A stretch of DNA of 7,169 nucleotides, from the NCBI GenBank assembly GCA_900766645.1, contig CAAFWD010000025.1, forward strand, positions 1-7,169, read 5' to 3'. Shown here in pieces: positions 1 to 5,917 of the stretch. Both the position numbers and the translations under genes were made by a program. Origin of the DNA: an uncultured Cetobacterium sp. GTDB lineage: Bacteria; Fusobacteriota; Fusobacteriia; Fusobacteriales; Fusobacteriaceae. The notes beneath the pieces are model-generated. The model did no database searches, was not told where the DNA came from, and saw only the letters and a program-made list of their open reading frames with translations. How positions within the stretch are numbered: the first letter of the stretch is position 1; every line of letters begins with the position of its first letter.

Positions 1-1420
1 GAAAAGAAGATTTGCTGTGGAAGAGTTACTGACTTTGGAGATGGGGATTTTACAAAAAAGATTTGAAATAGATTTAGAAAATAGAGATAGATATAAAATA
101 TCTGGAAAAAAAGATTTAGTATCAAAATTTGTAGAGAGTTTAAGTTTTACATTAACAACAGCACAAAAAAGAGTTATAACAGAGATTTATAAAGAGATAA
201 ACGAAGGAAAAATAATAAACTATCTTATTCAAGGAGATGTGGGAAGCGGAAAAACAATAGTTGCTACTCTTTTACTTCTTTATATGGTAGAGAATGGTTA
301 TCAAGGAGTGCTTATGGCACCAACAGAGATTTTAGCAACTCAACATTATCTTTCTATTTATGAAATTTTTGAAAAATTAGGTGTAAAAGTAGAACTTTTA
401 ACAGGAAGTGTAAAAGGGAAAAAAAGGCAAGAGTTATTGCAAGGGATAGAAAGTGGAGAAGTTAACATTGTAATAGGAACCCATGCAATTATAGAGGATA
501 ATGTTGCATTTAATAAACTTGGACTTGTGGTAATAGATGAGCAGCATCGTTTTGGAGTGTTGCAGAGAAAAAAAATTAGAGATAAAGGAGTGCTAGCCAA
601 TCTTATTGTAATGAGTGCTACTCCAATACCAAGATCGTTGGCACTTAGTATTTATGGGGATTTGGATGTGGCTATAATAGATGAACTTCCTCCTGGGAGA
701 AAACCTATAAAAACAAAATGGATATCTGAAATAGAAGATGAGAAAAAAATGTACGCTTTTATAGATAAAAAATTAAAAGAGGGAAGACAAGCATATTTTG
801 TAGCAGCACTAATAGATGAAAGTGAAAAGTTATCAGCTAAGTCCACAGAGGAATTAAAAATTGAAGTGGAAAATAATTTGCCAGGATACAGAGTTGGAGT
901 TCTTCATGGAAGAATGAAAAATAAAGAAAAAGATGAGGTTATGCATCTATTTAAAAATCATCAATTAGATATTTTAGTTTCAACTTTAGTAATAGAGGTG
1001 GGGGTAAACGTTCCTAATTCAAGTATAATGGTAATATCTAATGCTGAAAGATTTGGACTTTCTACTCTTCATCAATTAAGAGGAAGAGTTGGAAGAGGAG
1101 AACATCAATCATATTGTTTTTTAGTTTCAGAAACACAAAATGATAGTTCAGGAGCGAGACTTAAAGTTTTAGAGAGTACAGAGGATGGATTTAAAATAGC
1201 AGAAGAGGACTTAAGACTTCGTAAACCAGGAGAGATATTTGGTGTAAAACAAAGTGGATTAAGTGATCTTAAATTTGTAGACATAGTTCATGATGTAAAA
1301 ACTATCAAATTAGTAAAAGATATTTGCATTGAATATTTAACAGAACATAAAGGAAGAATAGATAATGATATTTTAGAGGTGGACATAGCTGAAAAGTTCA
1401 ACAAAAGTTTGACCTCATAA
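1..1420 (+). CDS. recG: ATP-dependent DNA helicase RecG, C-terminal part (5' end outside window)
   Basis: RecG is a double-strand DNA translocase that remodels stalled replication forks and branch-migrates Holliday junctions. The frame is open from base 2 with no stop, so the gene enters from the left. The GTG at 17 is an internal valine, not a start. About 472 codons are visible against roughly 680-690 for the family, so the N-terminal wedge (OB-fold) domain is mostly missing. Numbering from the GTG at 17, one sees Walker A GDVGSGKT (73-80), the APTEILA motif (101-107), GTHAI (154-158), the DEQH Walker B box (174-177), SATPIPRSLAL (200-210) and motif VI QLRGRVGRG (353-361). The RecG-specific C-terminus follows (EEDLRLRKPGEIFG, KQSGL). 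The family usually has RGPGE where this protein has RKPGE. The next gene, proS, is co-directional 51 bp downstream but has its own promoter. Identity is very secure. Confidence 0.97.
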   Translation, partial: KRRFAVEELLTLEMGILQKRFEIDLENRDRYKISGKKDLVSKFVESLSFTLTTAQKRVITEIYKEINEGKIINYLIQGDVGSGKTIVATLLLLYMVENGYQGVLMAPTEILATQHYLSIYEIFEKLGVKVELLTGSVKGKKRQELLQGIESGEVNIVIGTHAIIEDNVAFNKLGLVVIDEQHRFGVLQRKKIRDKGVLANLIVMSATPIPRSLALSIYGDLDVAIIDELPPGRKPIKTKWISEIEDEKKMYAFIDKKLKEGRQAYFVAALIDESEKLSAKSTEELKIEVENNLPGYRVGVLHGRMKNKEKDEVMHLFKNHQLDILVSTLVIEVGVNVPNSSIMVISNAERFGLSTLHQLRGRVGRGEHQSYCFLVSETQNDSSGARLKVLESTEDGFKIAEEDLRLRKPGEIFGVKQSGLSDLKFVDIVHDVKTIKLVKDICIEYLTEHKGRIDNDILEVDIAEKFNKSLTS

Positions 1421-1438
1421 AAGATATTGTGATAAAAT
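1409..1438 (+). promoter_or_regulatory. Sigma-70-type promoter for proS overlapping the recG 3' end
   Basis: A -35 box TTGACC (1409-1414, 5 of 6 to consensus) lies in the last codons and stop of recG. After an 18-bp spacer comes a -10 box TAAAAT (1433-1438, 5 of 6) preceded by an extended TGA (1430-1432). Transcription would begin near 1445, giving a short leader of about 27 bases before the proS ATG. This is the best-formed promoter in the window. It suggests proS can be transcribed independently of recG, although read-through from recG is also possible because no terminator separates them. Confidence 0.65.
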
Positions 1439-1461
1439 ATATGGTAAATTTAAATAAAAGT

Positions 1462-1467
1462 GGAGGA
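1462..1467 (+). promoter_or_regulatory. Shine-Dalgarno site that fixes the proS start
   Basis: GGAGGA ends four bases before the ATG at 1472. An in-frame GTG at 1460 overlaps this ribosome binding site and has no site of its own, so the longer reading is rejected. The resulting N-terminus, MRLSKYYVKTLKETP, matches the usual start of bacterial ProRS. Confidence 0.85.
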
Positions 1468-1471
1468 GAAA

Positions 1472-3181
1472 ATGAGATTAAGTAAGTATTATGTTAAAAC
1501 TCTTAAGGAAACTCCTAAAGAGGCGGAAGTAATCAGTCATAAGCTATTATTAAGATCAGGAATGATCAAGAGATTAGCAAGTGGAGTATATACATACCTA
1601 CCTTTAGGTCTTAAAGCTCTAAAAAAAGTTGAAAATATAGTAAGAGAAGAGATGGATAGAGCAGGAGCTCAAGAGATATTCATGCCAGTTTTACAACCAG
1701 CTGAGCTTTGGAAAGAAAGTGGAAGATGGGATGTAATGGGTGCTGAAATGATGAGAATTCAAGACAGACACTCAAGAGAGTTTGCATTAGGACCAACACA
1801 TGAAGAGGTTATAACTGATATTATAAGAAATGATATATCATCATATAAAGCTCTACCTTTAAACCTATACCAGATTCAAACTAAATTTAGAGATGAGAGA
1901 AGACCTAGATTTGGACTTATGAGAGGAAGAGAGTTCATGATGAAAGATGCTTACTCATTCCACGCAAATACAGATTCATTAGATGATGAGTTTGAGAATA
2001 TGAAAGCAGCTTACACAAGAGTTTTTGAGAGATGTGGACTTAAGTTTAGAGCAGTTGAGGCTGACTCAGGAGCTATTGGTGGAAGCGGATCTCAAGAGTT
2101 CCACGTATTAGCAGAGTCTGGAGAGGACGAGATCATCTATTGTACATCATGTGATTATGCAGCAAACGTAGAGACAGCAACAAGTGAGATATCAGCTTTA
2201 GAGAAGTCTGAAGAGAAAGCTTTAGAGTTAGTTGATACACCAAATGTTTCAAAAATTGCTGATGTAGTTGAGTACTTAAATGTTCCTGTTGAGCAAACAG
2301 TAAAAGCTATGATGTATAGAGATATGGTAACAGATGAAATCTATATGGTTTTAATAAGAGGAGATTTCGAAGTTAATGAAGTTAAATTAAAAAATGTAAT
2401 CAATACTATAGATGTTGCATTATTAACAGATGAGGAATTAGTTAATCTTGGATTAATCAAAGGATTCATTGGACCAGTTGGAGTAGATAAAGAGAAGATA
2501 AAAGTTATTATTGATAATTCAGCTATGGGGATTTCAAATCATACAGCTGGAGGAAACAAATTAGACACTCACTATGTAAACGTTAACTATGGAAGAGATT
2601 ACGAAGCAGATGTAGTTGCTGATGTAAGAACTGTATTAGTTGGAGAGAAGTGTTCTAGATGTGGTGGAGAGTTAAGCAGCGCTAGAGGAATAGAGTCTGG
2701 ACATATATTCAAGTTAGGAGATAAGTATTCTAAAGCTTTAAATGCTTCATTCTTAGACGAAAATGGAAAGAGTCAAATCATGCAAATGGGATGTTATGGA
2801 ATTGGAGTTTCAAGAACTATGGCAGCTGCAATTGAGCAAAATAATGATGATAACGGAATTATTTGGCCAGTGGCAATAGCACCATTTGTTGTGGATATTA
2901 TTCCTGCAAATATGAAGGCAGAGGATCAAGTTGCGTTAGCGGAAGAGATCTATGCTCAGTTCCAAGCTGAAAAAATCGATGTTGTTTTAGATGATAGAGA
3001 TGAAAGAATTGGATTTAAATTTAAAGATGGAGATTTAATTGGATATCCATTTAAAGTAGTTTGTGGAAAAAAAGCAGCAGAAGGAATTGTAGAGTTAAAA
3101 ATTAGAAAAACTAATGAAACTTTAGAGGTATCTAAAGAGGAAGTTTTATCTAAAGTTAAAGAACTAATGAAACAATATTAA
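1472..3181 (+). CDS. proS: Prolyl-tRNA synthetase, bacterial type with editing domain
   Basis: This cytoplasmic class II aminoacyl-tRNA synthetase charges tRNA-Pro with proline. Starting at the ATG at 1472 it is 569 aa, the normal length for the bacterial type. The catalytic core shows LPLGL (motif 1 region, about 43-47), GPTHEE (107-112), motif 2 TKFRDERRPRFGLMRGREF (137-155) and motif 3 GCYGIGVSR (440-448). Between motifs 2 and 3 lies the YbaK-like insertion domain (about 225-400), which hydrolyses mischarged Ala-tRNA-Pro. Its catalytic lysine, K278 in the sequence TVKAM, corresponds to K279 in E. coli. Two CxxC pairs flank the insertion (C224/C227 and C394/C397) and may bind a metal. The C-terminal anticodon-binding domain starts near 470. 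A strong intrinsic terminator follows three bases after the stop. Nothing indicates truncation or transfer. Confidence 0.98.
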   Translation: MRLSKYYVKTLKETPKEAEVISHKLLLRSGMIKRLASGVYTYLPLGLKALKKVENIVREEMDRAGAQEIFMPVLQPAELWKESGRWDVMGAEMMRIQDRHSREFALGPTHEEVITDIIRNDISSYKALPLNLYQIQTKFRDERRPRFGLMRGREFMMKDAYSFHANTDSLDDEFENMKAAYTRVFERCGLKFRAVEADSGAIGGSGSQEFHVLAESGEDEIIYCTSCDYAANVETATSEISALEKSEEKALELVDTPNVSKIADVVEYLNVPVEQTVKAMMYRDMVTDEIYMVLIRGDFEVNEVKLKNVINTIDVALLTDEELVNLGLIKGFIGPVGVDKEKIKVIIDNSAMGISNHTAGGNKLDTHYVNVNYGRDYEADVVADVRTVLVGEKCSRCGGELSSARGIESGHIFKLGDKYSKALNASFLDENGKSQIMQMGCYGIGVSRTMAAAIEQNNDDNGIIWPVAIAPFVVDIIPANMKAEDQVALAEEIYAQFQAEKIDVVLDDRDERIGFKFKDGDLIGYPFKVVCGKKAAEGIVELKIRKTNETLEVSKEEVLSKVKELMKQY

Positions 3182-3183
3182 TT

Positions 3184-3210
3184 AAAAAGAGCCTAAAGGC
3201 TCTTTTTTTT
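3184..3210 (+). terminator. Intrinsic terminator of proS
   Basis: The stem is AAAAAGAGCC (3184-3193) with a TAAA loop and GGCTCTTTTT (3198-3207), continuing into a run of T through 3210. It begins immediately after the proS stop and is a textbook Rho-independent terminator. Confidence 0.93.
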
Positions 3211-3264
3211 ATTTTTTATTAAAAATAAAAAGGAAAATATAAAAAAAATTAGTAGAAGACAGTG

Positions 3265-3300
3265 GAAATAAAAAAGAGAGGGAAGTTCCTCTCTTTTATT
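3265..3300 (-). terminator. Intrinsic terminator of the SigH-like gene (bidirectional)
   Basis: A perfect 10-bp inverted repeat, AAAAGAGAGG (3272-3281) and CCTCTCTTTT (3288-3297), surrounds a 6-base loop. On the minus strand it is followed by a T-rich tract (TTTTTTATTT), which suits termination of the gene ending at 3311. On the plus strand it could act as a backup terminator for proS. It sits between two convergent genes, where this arrangement is expected. Confidence 0.85.
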
Positions 3301-3310
3301 TATGAACAAA

Positions 3311-3901
3311 TTATTTTTGATATCCATCAAGGTATTGATGTATCTTTTTCTTTACTCTTTGAATAGTGTTATCAATTTTTTTAGGAGATTCTTTCATGAA
3401 AGTAGCAATCTCAATATAAGAGTACTCTTTGCAAAGATATGAAAAAACCTCTTTCTCAAGAGCACTTAAATTTTTCTCTAGGAAATTTCTAAGAGAGTTA
3501 AGAAGTTCTTTTCCTAAATAGATCTCTTCAGGAGAATAAAATTTAAGTGATGGTGAGGAGTATCTAACACTTTCTTCTAAAGTTAAAGATGAATCCCCTT
3601 GCATAGCTAAATTTAAATTTTTGTACTTATCTGAGTTGTAGTTTTTGACTGCAGTAATCATCTGTCTTCTAATACAAAGATTTGCAAATGTGCTAAAACA
3701 AGCATTTCGGCTGTCATCATAGGATTTAATAGCTTTTATAAGCCCAATAAATCCCTCTTGCATTAGATCGTCATTATCTCCGCCCTTTAAAAAGAAAGAG
3801 CGATTGTTGCGAAAAATTGTACTTTGATACTCTTTAAGTATTTTTTCAATAGATTCCTCATGCCCATTTTGAGCTAAAACAATATCTTCTTTTTTAATCA
3901 T
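3311..3901 (-). CDS. SigH-like alternative sigma-70 family factor
   Basis: A predicted RNA polymerase sigma subunit of 196 aa with regions 2 and 4 only. Region 2 is at about 20-90: DLMQEGFIGL (45-54) is the region 2.2 core-binding helix, and FSTFANLCIRRQMITAVKN (69-87) is region 2.3/2.4, which melts and reads the -10. Region 4 is at about 144-192, with the HTH around YIEIATFMKESPKKIDNTIQRVKKKI split across 162-187. From memory the layout and wording are close to Bacillus subtilis SigH, including RRQMITAVK against TRQIITAIK and KKIDNTIQRVKKK against KSIDNALQRVKRK. SigH directs early sporulation and competence genes in Firmicutes; its role here is unknown. The ATG start is supported by a GGGGGA site seven bases upstream. 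It is divergent from the regulator at 4094, sharing a 192-bp region. Homology to SigH/ECF-like factors is firm; the regulon is not inferable. Confidence 0.88.
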   Translation of the reverse strand: MIKKEDIVLAQNGHEESIEKILKEYQSTIFRNNRSFFLKGGDNDDLMQEGFIGLIKAIKSYDDSRNACFSTFANLCIRRQMITAVKNYNSDKYKNLNLAMQGDSSLTLEESVRYSSPSLKFYSPEEIYLGKELLNSLRNFLEKNLSALEKEVFSYLCKEYSYIEIATFMKESPKKIDNTIQRVKKKIHQYLDGYQK

Positions 3902-3907
3902 AATTAG

Positions 3908-3913
3908 TCCCCC
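3908..3913 (-). promoter_or_regulatory. Shine-Dalgarno site of the SigH-like gene
   Basis: Read on the minus strand this is GGGGGA, followed by CTAATT and the ATG at 3901-3899. It is the only G-rich patch in the A/T-rich leader and supports the start codon chosen. Confidence 0.7.
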
Positions 3914-3944
3914 GACATCTAAAACTAAAAAAAAATATTATGTT

Positions 3945-3965
3945 GTACCTTTTTCCGAAAGGTAC
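3945..3965. repeat. Perfect 8-bp inverted repeat in the divergent intergenic region
   Basis: GTACCTTT (3945-3952) and AAAGGTAC (3958-3965) flank a 5-base centre, TTCCG. It lies about 44 bases upstream of the SigH-like start and would fall in the 5' leader if transcription starts near 3995. It could be an operator or an RNA hairpin. It is not an immediate intrinsic terminator, because the T9 run on the minus strand comes about ten bases further on. No known element is recognised. Confidence 0.6.
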
Positions 3966-3993
3966 TCAAATCTAAATAAATGTAAACTTTCTC

Positions 3994-4035
3994 TTATATT
4001 AAAGTATAACTTATTTTAAAAGAAAATTCTATATT
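3994..4035. promoter_or_regulatory. Putative divergent promoter region with PerR-like palindrome
   Basis: The 3902-4093 gap is nearly pure A/T, with A-tracts at 3927-3935 and 4045-4054. A minus-strand -10 candidate TATACT (4008-4003) could serve the sigma gene. A plus-strand candidate TATATT (4030-4035, 5 of 6) could serve the regulator about 60 bp downstream. Neither has a convincing -35. Over the first candidate lies the imperfect palindrome TTATATTAAAGTATAA (3994-4009), with six of eight pairs matching. It is reminiscent of a PerR box but one base longer. Such matches arise easily in A/T-rich DNA, so this is tentative. Confidence 0.3.
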
Positions 4036-4081
4036 TCAAATTGTAAAAAAAAAATACCAAAAATGAAACATACAAAATTAT

Positions 4082-4088
4082 AAGGAGG
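4082..4088 (+). promoter_or_regulatory. Shine-Dalgarno site deciding the GTG start of the regulator
   Basis: AAGGAGG stands five bases before the GTG at 4094. This strong, well-spaced site supports the non-ATG start. The next in-frame methionine, at residue 17, has no comparable site and lies inside the first HTH domain. Confidence 0.85.
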
Positions 4089-4093
4089 GATAA

Positions 4094-5500
4094 GTGAACA
4101 CTACATCTGTAACGATATTGAAATTACTACTTCAATGCCCCATGTCTATTGAGGATATTAAGAGGTATTTGGATTTGGAAAAATCTGGAATTTTAAAAAG
4201 CATAGGTAATATAAATAATTCTTTAAAAAAATGTGGATTAACTTGTATAAATAAAAATGGAGATATATATACCCTTGAGCTTGAAGAGAGTGAAATAGAA
4301 AAATATTATAATGAATCGAGAGAGCTTTCTTGGGAAGAGAAAGAGGATTTTTTATATTTGAAAATACTCTTTGAAAAATTTATAAATTTAGAAGAGGAAA
4401 AAAATATATTAGATGTGTCAAGAAGTACAATTTTAAGAATTTTTAAAAATGTAAAAGAAATTTTAGAGAAAAATGGATCTAAAATTGAATATAAACATGG
4501 AAAAGGGTTGGTTTTAATTGAAACAAGTGATGTTGATAAAATGGAGTTTTGTAAAAAAATATTAAAGTATAATCTTCTAAAGGGGTATATTTCAAATCCT
4601 TTAAAAAGTTATTTAAAAGAGATAGAAGGGGATGGAGTAAAAGATGTTTTTAATATTATATATGAAATTTGTGAAGAGATAAAAATTCTTTTTAATTTTC
4701 CAATTTTCTTTTTTTGTGCAGCATTAAAAATTGCAGTTGAAAAATTTGGATATTTTGAAATAAAACCTTTTTTTAAAGTTTCCGATGAGTATTTTGCAAT
4801 AAAAAAACTTCTCACTGAAAAATATAAATTTTCTGAAGATTATAGTAGCTTATTATCTCAAGTAATATCTGAAATCAAAGTTGATAAAAATTGGTTGGAT
4901 GAAAGTATTGTTGAAAATACGAGGAAGTGTTTAAAAGAGATAAAAAAAGATTTTAATATAGATGGAATAAATGAGGAATTGGAAAAAACTATTTATTTTA
5001 AAATATATTTAGGGATATATAAAAAACAAGAGGGAATTTTAAGAATAAGAAAAACTCTTTTGAAAGAAGAGGATAAACTTCTTTTAAATATTTTAGAAAA
5101 AAGTATGAAAAAAGTTGGAGTAGAGATATATTACTCTGATCTTTTAATAGTGTTGCAAATTCTAAAAAAAATTATAATTGAAGATAGACTGAAGGAAAAA
5201 AATAGAGTTTTAATACTTTTAAGTGAACTTACAACAAGAAGTTATGAGTTTTTAATAAAGGATTTAGAAAAAAAATATCCCATGTTAGAAGTGAAGATAG
5301 AAACTGCATTAATATATAAATTTAAAGATATAAATAGTGTTAGTGATTATGACCTTATAATAAGTGAAAATAAAATAGCTAATAGTGTAAAAATAAAAAA
5401 ATTGAATTTAGATCTTTTTAGTTTAGAAAGTGTAGAAAAAATAATAGAAAAATATGCAATAGAAAAATCTTTTTGTAATTTAAAAAAGGAAACAGCCTAA
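4094..5500 (+). CDS. BglG/MtlR-like PRD-domain transcriptional regulator, apparently degenerate in PTS phosphosites
   Basis: A 468-aa protein with a GTG start. Domains by eye: an N-terminal winged HTH (about 1-62), a second Mga/HTH_11-type HTH (about 80-142, including SRSTILRIFKNVKEIL and the KHGKGLVL wing), two helical PRD-like regions (about 150-255 and 265-365), and a PTS EIIB-like Rossmann domain (about 369-427, from RVLILLSE to DYDLIIS). This is the order in the BglG/MtlR/LicR family, whose activity is set by PTS phosphorylation of PRD histidines and an EIIB cysteine. Here the only histidine is H135, in the second HTH, and the EIIB P-loop position has Leu376/Ser377 instead of Cys. There is no EIIA domain. 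It has eight cysteines (15, 47, 51, 153, 193, 208, 279, 461). It lies 49 bp before the encapsulin cargo gene with no terminator between, so it may be co-transcribed with it and may control it. Family assignment is by architecture and is moderate; the target is inferred. Confidence 0.7.
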   Translation: MNTTSVTILKLLLQCPMSIEDIKRYLDLEKSGILKSIGNINNSLKKCGLTCINKNGDIYTLELEESEIEKYYNESRELSWEEKEDFLYLKILFEKFINLEEEKNILDVSRSTILRIFKNVKEILEKNGSKIEYKHGKGLVLIETSDVDKMEFCKKILKYNLLKGYISNPLKSYLKEIEGDGVKDVFNIIYEICEEIKILFNFPIFFFCAALKIAVEKFGYFEIKPFFKVSDEYFAIKKLLTEKYKFSEDYSSLLSQVISEIKVDKNWLDESIVENTRKCLKEIKKDFNIDGINEELEKTIYFKIYLGIYKKQEGILRIRKTLLKEEDKLLLNILEKSMKKVGVEIYYSDLLIVLQILKKIIIEDRLKEKNRVLILLSELTTRSYEFLIKDLEKKYPMLEVKIETALIYKFKDINSVSDYDLIISENKIANSVKIKKLNLDLFSLESVEKIIEKYAIEKSFCNLKKETA

Positions 5501-5509
5501 AAAAAAGCA

Positions 5510-5531
5510 ATATTACTTTGAAGACTAATAT
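5510..5531. repeat. Short inverted repeat just upstream of the encapsulin cargo gene
   Basis: ATATTA (5510-5515) and TAATAT (5526-5531) are perfect 6-bp arms around a 10-base centre, immediately before the cargo ribosome binding site. It could be an operator for the upstream regulator, but A/T-only arms of this length are common by chance here. No convincing promoter was found in the 5501-5549 gap. Confidence 0.3.
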
Positions 5532-5533
5532 GT

Positions 5534-5538
5534 GGAGG
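5534..5538 (+). promoter_or_regulatory. Shine-Dalgarno site deciding the EncFtn start
   Basis: GGAGG ends 11 bases before the ATG at 5550. In-frame GTG codons at 5532 and 5538 overlap or abut this site and cannot use it, so the first six codons of the longest open frame are not coding. Confidence 0.75.
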
Positions 5539-5549
5539 TGTTTATTGGA

Positions 5550-5900
5550 ATGTTGAAAGGAATTAGTAAAGAAACTATGGACTTTGATTATGCTGTACAG
5601 AGTCTTCGGGAGGAAGTTGAAGCAGTAACTGATTATCTTCAAAGAGCAGAAGTTGTAACTGATCCAGAATTAAAAGAGATACTTACCCATCATGCAAAAG
5701 AAGAGATGGAACATGCGGCTATGTTAGTAGAGTGGATGAGAAGAAATAATATGGATTTTGGTTCTGAAATAGCTGAGTATATTTTTGCAAAAGGGAAAAT
5801 TGTGGGAGTTGAGGCAGCTGCTATGGGAAGAGATTCTCAAGAGGAGAGCTCAGGTAATTCTAAAGAAAAAATTTCTATAAACATAGGTTCTTTAAAATAG
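5550..5900 (+). CDS. Encapsulated ferritin-like protein (EncFtn), encapsulin cargo ferroxidase
   Basis: This 116-aa protein is predicted to oxidise Fe(II) inside the encapsulin shell, the first step in mineral iron storage. EncFtn is a two-helix half-ferritin that forms the ferroxidase centre at a dimer interface and assembles into an annular decamer. Compared with Rhodospirillum rubrum EncFtn as I recall it, the centre residues E32, Y39, E62 and H65 correspond at a constant offset of 10 to E22, Y29, E52 and H55 here (EEMEH, 51-55). The accessory glutamates E31/E34 match E21/E24, while W38 is replaced by D28. The second helix ends near 90. A Ser/Glu/Gly-rich linker (about 94-107) leads to the C-terminal loading peptide ISINIGSLK. 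The shell gene follows 17 bp later, the classical cargo-then-shell order. The ATG at 5550 is preferred over the GTG at 5532. Classical 24-mer ferritin is excluded by the small size and single ExxH. Confidence 0.95.
   Translation: MLKGISKETMDFDYAVQSLREEVEAVTDYLQRAEVVTDPELKEILTHHAKEEMEHAAMLVEWMRRNNMDFGSEIAEYIFAKGKIVGVEAAAMGRDSQEESSGNSKEKISINIGSLK
5871..5897 (+). other. Encapsulin cargo-loading (targeting) peptide of EncFtn
   Basis: This encodes the last nine residues, ISINIGSLK (108-116). It fits the family 1 targeting pattern of alternating hydrophobics followed by Gly-Ser-Leu (as in LTVGSLRR). The peptide binds the inner wall of the shell protein. The protein ends right after the Lys with no further tail. 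Confidence 0.9.
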
Positions 5901-5917
5901 TTTTAGGAGGTTAAAGC

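Noticed and set aside
358..846. Two minus-strand open frames (358-600 and 652-846) inside recG
   Set aside because: They are antisense to conserved RecG helicase motifs, have low-complexity Ser/Phe/Leu-rich translations and no ribosome sites.
1460..1471. GTG start adding four residues to ProS
   Set aside because: The GTG runs into the GGAGGA ribosome site; the ATG at 1472 gives the usual family N-terminus.
3927..3965. Transcription attenuator before the sigma gene
   Set aside because: The hairpin at 3945-3965 is separated from the minus-strand T-run by about ten bases, too far for a standard intrinsic terminator.
4609..4815. Minus-strand open frame inside the regulator gene
   Set aside because: It is antisense to the PRD-like region, with no ribosome site or recognisable domain.
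5532..5549. GTG start adding six residues to EncFtn
   Set aside because: The GTG overlaps the Shine-Dalgarno sequence; the ATG at 5550 is correctly placed after it.
5418..5642. Minus-strand open frame across the regulator end and EncFtn start
   Set aside because: Its Phe/Leu/His-rich translation is the complement of A-rich coding DNA, and it overlaps two well-supported genes. It was considered as a small membrane protein but has no ribosome site.
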